Shown here one piece after another: positions 63,228 through 64,000 of a stretch of DNA of 64,000 nucleotides. Under the pieces are notes generated by a model that saw nothing but the letters and a program-made list of their open reading frames with translations, searched no databases and had not been told where the DNA came from. Numbering within the stretch: the stretch's first letter is position 1; the number at the start of each line of letters is the position of its first letter. The stretch is from Calliopsis andreniformis (lineage: Eukaryota > Arthropoda > Insecta > Hymenoptera > Andrenidae). Made by a program: the position numbers and the translations under genes. Where the stretch lies: contig NC_135068.1 in NCBI RefSeq assembly GCF_051401765.1, forward strand, positions 186,001 through 250,000, written 5' to 3'.

Positions 63228-63559
63228 CTTCTAAGGCCCGAGCTATTCGATTTGGTGGAGCAACGAGCTAGAGTGAAGCCTAGGATTCCCGGAACGTAGA
63301 AATGAACATTACTTTCACACTGGTTGCAATTACCTCTATTATACTATGGAAAAACTGTTGTATTTTTATTGTATTTTATGCTTCTGGCGTTGACTTCTAA
63401 GGCCCGAGCTATTCGATTTGGTGGAGCAACGAGCTAGAGTGAAGCCTAGGATTCCCGGAACGTAGAAATGAATATTACTTTCACACTGGTTGCAATTATT
63501 TTTATTATACTATGGAAAAACTGTTGTATTTTTATTGTATTTTATGCTTCTGGCGTTGA
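63228..63559. repeat. Two tandem class A monomers (63228-63393 and 63394-63559)
   Basis: Both copies share GCCCGAGCTATTCGATTTGG, TGGAGCAACGAGCTAG, the unusual GATTCCCGGAACG, and a CTATTATACTATGG form. They differ at only a few bases, for example AAATGAACATT against AAATGAATATT. This marks a recent one-monomer duplication. Class A is diagnosed by CGATTTGGTGGAGCAACGAG, a following ATGAACATTAC or ATGAATATTAC, and TTTCTATTATAC. Confidence 0.85.
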
Positions 63560-63725
63560 CTTCTAAGGCCCGAGGTATTCGATCTTGTCAAGCATCGCCC
63601 CCGAGTGAAGCCTAGGTCGCCCGAAACGTAGAAATGACCATTACTTTCACACTGGTTGCAATTATTCCTTTTATACGATGGAAAGACTGTTGTATTTATA
63701 TTGTATTTTATGCTTCTGGCGTTGA
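63560..63725. repeat. Reference class B monomer (166 bp)
   Basis: Diagnostic bases of class B are CGATCTTGTGAAGCATCGCC (here CTTGTCAAGC), TCGCCCGAAACGTAG, GACCATTACTTTC, ATTCCTTTTATACGATGG and TATTTATATTG. These variants are spread over the whole monomer and travel together, so this is a true lineage and not noise at one site. Confidence 0.85.
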
Positions 63726-64000
63726 CTTCTAAGGCCTGAGTTCTTCGATTTGGTGGAACAAGGAGCTAGAGTGAGGCCTAGGTTGCCCGGAACGTAGAAA
63801 TAACCATTAATTTCATACTGGTTGCAATTACTCCTGTTACAAGTGGAAAAAGTGTTGTATTTTTATTGTATTTTATGCTTCAGGCGTTGGCTTCTAAGGC
63901 CCGAGCTATTCGATTTGGTGGACCAACGAGCTAGAGTGAAGCCTAGGTTGCTCGGAACGTAGAAATGAATATTACTTTCACACTGGTTGCTATTACTCCT

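Larger units (their letters stand above)
1..64000. repeat. Satellite DNA array, ~166-bp monomer, head-to-tail, whole window
   Basis: The landmark TATACGATGG and its variants recur every 166 bp (117, 283, 449 and onward) to the end of the window, giving about 385 monomers. All are in the same orientation; I found no inverted block, mobile-element insertion or non-satellite island. Each monomer runs in order: CTTCTAAGGCCCGAGC, TATTCGATCTGGTGAAGC, CCTAGAGTGAAGCCTAGG, TTGCCCGGAACGTAGAAAT, GACCATTACTTTCACACTGG, TTGCAATTATTCC, TTTTATACGATGGAAAAACT, GTTGTATTTTTATTG, TATTTTATGCTTCTGGCG. Most monomers are 166 bp; 165- and 167-bp forms come from single-base indels. A centromeric or pericentromeric role is inferred from monomer length and HOR structure, not shown by the sequence. 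Species unknown. Confidence 0.98.
61336..64000. repeat. Divergent 3' end with echoes of the 33-38 kb monomers
   Basis: About 16 monomers up to the window edge. Several match monomers of the 46-mer unit: CGAAGCATAGAAATGACC at 62.46 kb (as 34.08 kb), GATCAGGTAGAGCAGCG at 62.75 kb (as 37.03 kb), CTGATGTCTTTATATTG with GGCGTTGACATCTAGGG near 62.87 kb (as 37.47 kb), and GAGTTCTTCGATTTGG at 62.25 and 63.74 kb. The array continues past base 64000. Confidence 0.75.

Noticed and set aside
1..64000. CRISPR array
   Set aside because: The repeats are contiguous 166-bp units with no short-repeat/unique-spacer alternation, and no cas-like gene is present.
1..64000. Repetitive membrane-protein family, because reads such as ITFTLVAIIPFIRWK look hydrophobic
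   Set aside because: This peptide is the translation of the conserved ATTACTTTCACACTGG and TTCCTTTTATACGATGG blocks. It is always interrupted within about 80-110 codons and carries many stop-containing variants.
1..64000. Canonical CENP-B box in the CCCGGAACGTAGAAA block (read on the minus strand)
   Set aside because: TTC and CGGG are one base too close, and the G after TTC and the central A are missing. The other, correctly spaced candidate is listed as a weak finding.
1..64000. Transposon or LTR insertions, including centromeric retrotransposons
   Set aside because: Every stretch reads as satellite monomer in phase. No terminal repeats, target-site duplications or polymerase motifs were seen.
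1..64000. Inverted satellite blocks
   Set aside because: The directional landmarks (TTCACACTGG, GGAAAAACTG) always read on the given strand. I found no segment in reverse orientation.
1..64000. Known alphoid, CentO/CentC, or Arabidopsis 178-bp satellite
   Set aside because: Monomer length and motifs do not match what I know of these families. A 166-bp length alone (Prunus, Medicago MtR3) does not establish identity without a database comparison.
1..64000. tRNA-, 5S- or SINE-derived origin of the monomer
   Set aside because: I looked for A-box and B-box-like promoter strings and a poly-A tail and saw no convincing match. The T-rich block is internal to a head-to-tail unit and is not a tail.

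Overview
This window is one uninterrupted tandem satellite array. I see no gene, RNA gene, transposon, unique-sequence island or gap in it. A monomer of about 166 bp is repeated head-to-tail roughly 385 times, always in the same orientation, from base 1 to base 64000. A consensus I built by eye is about 42% G+C. Its most constant parts are TTCACACTGGTTGCAATTA and the T-rich end around TTGTATTTTTATTG. Its most variable part is the stretch around TATTCGATCTGGTGAAGC. Because 166 = 3x55+1, each monomer shifts the reading frame, so every open frame (the longest is 109 codons) is a by-product of the repeat.

A megabase-style satellite with a nucleosome-sized monomer and multi-level higher-order repeats (HORs) points to a eukaryotic nuclear genome, most likely centromeric or pericentromeric heterochromatin. 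The species cannot be fixed from sequence alone. Satellites of this length are reported as centromere candidates in some plants (Prunus, and MtR3 of Medicago truncatula), but I recognise only the length, not the sequence.

Layout. 1-22.8 kb is a 5' domain with trimer (498 bp), decamer (1660 bp) and 28-mer (about 4.64 kb) HORs, followed by a mosaic of displaced copies. 22.8-25.7 kb is poorly homogenised. 25.7-33.2 kb holds a nested 11-mer/22-mer (1827/3654 bp). 30.756-46.029 kb is a near-perfect tandem duplication of a 46-mer (7637 bp), with only five substitutions noticed. 46.0-47.6 kb is mostly single-copy order. 47.6-56.6 kb is built from a decamer (1658 bp) flanked by two copies of a 2-kb block 5473 bp apart. 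56.6-64 kb is older and more divergent, with small trimer/hexamer HORs.

From about 22.8 kb onward most monomers fall into three classes (A, B, C) with linked diagnostic bases, and the order A-B-C recurs. This suggests an ancestral 498-bp trimer, later scrambled by unequal exchange. The findings concern repeat architecture, duplication chronology and monomer-level signals (phased A/T tracts, retained CpG, a short dyad). No protein-coding system is present.
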